Below are positions 5,221 through 5,419 of a stretch of 5,419 bases of DNA, piece by piece (within the stretch, counting starts at the first letter, position 1; the number at the start of each line of letters is the position of its first letter). The DNA comes from an uncultured Chloroflexota bacterium. GTDB taxonomy: Bacteria; Chloroflexota; Dehalococcoidia; UBA2247; RBG-13-53-26. The stretch lies in the NCBI GenBank assembly GCA_937860285.1, contig CALMBS010000385.1, forward strand, positions 1-5,419, in the 5' to 3' direction. The position numbers and the translations under genes are program-made. The notes below the pieces were generated by a model. It saw only the letters and a program-made list of their open reading frames with translations. It made no database searches and was not told where the DNA came from.

Positions 5221-5273
5221 TGTGCTCAAAGTCGACATTATGTCTACTTGACAATAATGATGGTTTGAGCACA
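5221..5273. repeat. Nested inverted repeat
   Basis: Outer arms TGTGCTCAAA (5221-5230) and TTTGAGCACA (5264-5273) are perfectly complementary and 33 bases apart. Inside, CATTATGTC (5236-5244) mirrors GACAATAATG (5250-5259) with a one-base bulge around a 5-base centre. The spacing is too wide for a simple intrinsic terminator and no T tract follows. A recombinase or regulator binding region is possible, as is a transposon end; neither is proven. Confidence 0.6.
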
Positions 5274-5348
5274 GGGCACCACCCTTTCCCATGACCCCCA
5301 AAAAATTCCGTCGCTAAATTGTCGTTATTTTTTCCGCTTGGTTTGAGC
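5261..5348 (+). repeat. 10-bp direct repeat TGGTTTGAGC, two copies
   Basis: TGGTTTGAGC occurs at 5261-5270 and again at 5339-5348, 78 bases apart. A third, inverted copy of its core (GCTCAAA) lies at 5224-5230. Repeated short motifs in both orientations near a tRNA resemble arrays of protein-binding sites, but three copies are few. Confidence 0.45.
5300..5333. repeat. A6T / AT6 inverted repeat around a tandem 11-mer
   Basis: AAAAAAT (5300-5306) and ATTTTTT (5327-5333) are inverted repeats with a 20-base spacer. Inside and overlapping them, GTCGCTAAATT (5310-5320) and GTCGTTATTTT (5321-5331) form an imperfect tandem repeat, 8 of 11 identical. The local composition is strongly A/T, unlike the flanking genes. 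Confidence 0.35.
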
Positions 5349-5387
5349 GTGACGGGAAACGCAGAAGAGGGCCTTGGAGATGCCTCA

Positions 5388-5419
5388 ATGTTGTCTTGGC
5401 GGCCGCAAGGCCGACTGAC
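5388..5419 (+). CDS. Possible start of a gene cut by the right edge
   Basis: ATG at 5388 is preceded by GGAG (5376-5379) at a good 8-base spacing and stays open for ten codons (MLSWRPQGRL) to the edge. The fragment is far too short to identify. A competing ATG at 5380 in another frame reaches a stop after 12 codons. This is a weak candidate only. Confidence 0.15.
   Translation, partial: MLSWRPQGRL

Larger units (their letters stand above)
5196..5419. other. AT-richer, repeat-dense flank with no clear gene
   Basis: From just after the truncated tRNA to the right edge no substantial gene can be supported. Base composition shifts visibly toward A and T between about 5218 and 5340, with runs of six A and six T, unlike the GC-rich rest of the window. 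The stretch holds a nested inverted repeat (5221-5273), three copies of a GGTTTGAGC-like motif, an A6T/AT6 inverted repeat (5300-5333) and a short GC hairpin at the very end. It may be the edge of a mobile element or of a different contig joined here; no transposase or integrase coding is visible. Confidence 0.5.

Noticed and set aside
3827..5251. 474-codon + strand open frame antisense to the lipoprotein gene and running through the tRNA
   Set aside because: It is a mirror of GC-rich codon bias. The minus strand carries a clear lipoprotein signal and binding-protein motifs, and the + frame has Arg/His/Gln-rich noise and crosses a promoter and tRNA.
5248..5276. Promoter from TTGACA at 5248-5253 reading right
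   Set aside because: The -10 position 17 bp later reads ACAGGG, so there is no matching element; TTGACA here is part of the inverted repeat.
5400..5413. CGGCC-GCAA-GGCCG hairpin with a GNRA-type loop at the right end
   Set aside because: A 5-bp stem is common in GC-rich DNA, a competing GGCCTTG/CAAGGCC pairing exists (5370-5376/5406-5412), and the window ends before any context can be judged.
5192..5419. Group I intron in tRNA-Phe
   Set aside because: The T before 5192 would fit a 5' splice site, but I could not find an internal guide able to pair with CTGAAAAT, nor recognisable P3/P7 core sequence. It cannot be fully excluded because the 3' exon might lie beyond the edge.
1..5419. CRISPR array, retron or toxin-antitoxin system
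   Set aside because: No regularly spaced direct repeats, reverse transcriptase, or paired small toxin/antitoxin genes were found on either strand.

Overview
This GC-rich bacterial window reads mostly as ordinary chromosomal housekeeping and transport DNA. Three things argue for a Chloroflexota (Dehalococcoidia-like) genome, but none proves it: FmdB-type zinc-ribbon proteins in tandem, a YkvA/DUF1232 membrane protein, and a LivK-type lipoprotein. This assignment is inference from protein flavour; no taxonomic marker was tested.

Left to right: the 3' end of an unrecognised + strand gene (2-190) meets, with overlapping stop codons, a two-gene minus-strand operon of FmdB-family zinc-ribbon proteins (187-549 and 556-972). 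A compact divergent promoter region (973-1095) drives that operon one way and a YkvA/DUF1232 membrane protein (1096-1554) the other. The YkvA gene converges on a large minus-strand UvrD/PcrA/Rep-type superfamily 1A helicase (1587-3656). Upstream of the helicase lie its own promoter and a very strong intrinsic terminator (3727-3776). That terminator ends a minus-strand gene for a type 1 periplasmic-binding (LivK-like) lipoprotein (3797-5023), which one in-frame TAA at codon 81 interrupts. A second divergent promoter region (5059-5128) reads into the lipoprotein gene on one strand and into a tRNA-Phe(GAA) on the other.

The right edge is the least ordinary part. The tRNA-Phe has an excellent promoter and an intact 5' half, but its sequence stops matching a tRNA just after the anticodon arm, and no T arm or 3' acceptor strand follows. 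The remaining ~220 bases are visibly AT-richer and hold a nested inverted repeat, a 10-bp repeat motif in both orientations, an A6T/AT6 inverted repeat and a possible start of another gene. The most economical reading is a junction, either the edge of an inserted element or an assembly join, but no integrase or transposase is visible.

The regulatory layout is also of interest. The YkvA and helicase genes both have a -10 box placed so that transcription should begin at the A of their ATG (T-N6-ATG), which suggests leaderless mRNAs. The lipoprotein and the upstream FmdB gene have normal Shine-Dalgarno sites. I see no coherent new multi-gene system; the findings are the broken lipoprotein gene, the broken tRNA with its repeat-rich flank, and the leaderless promoter geometry.
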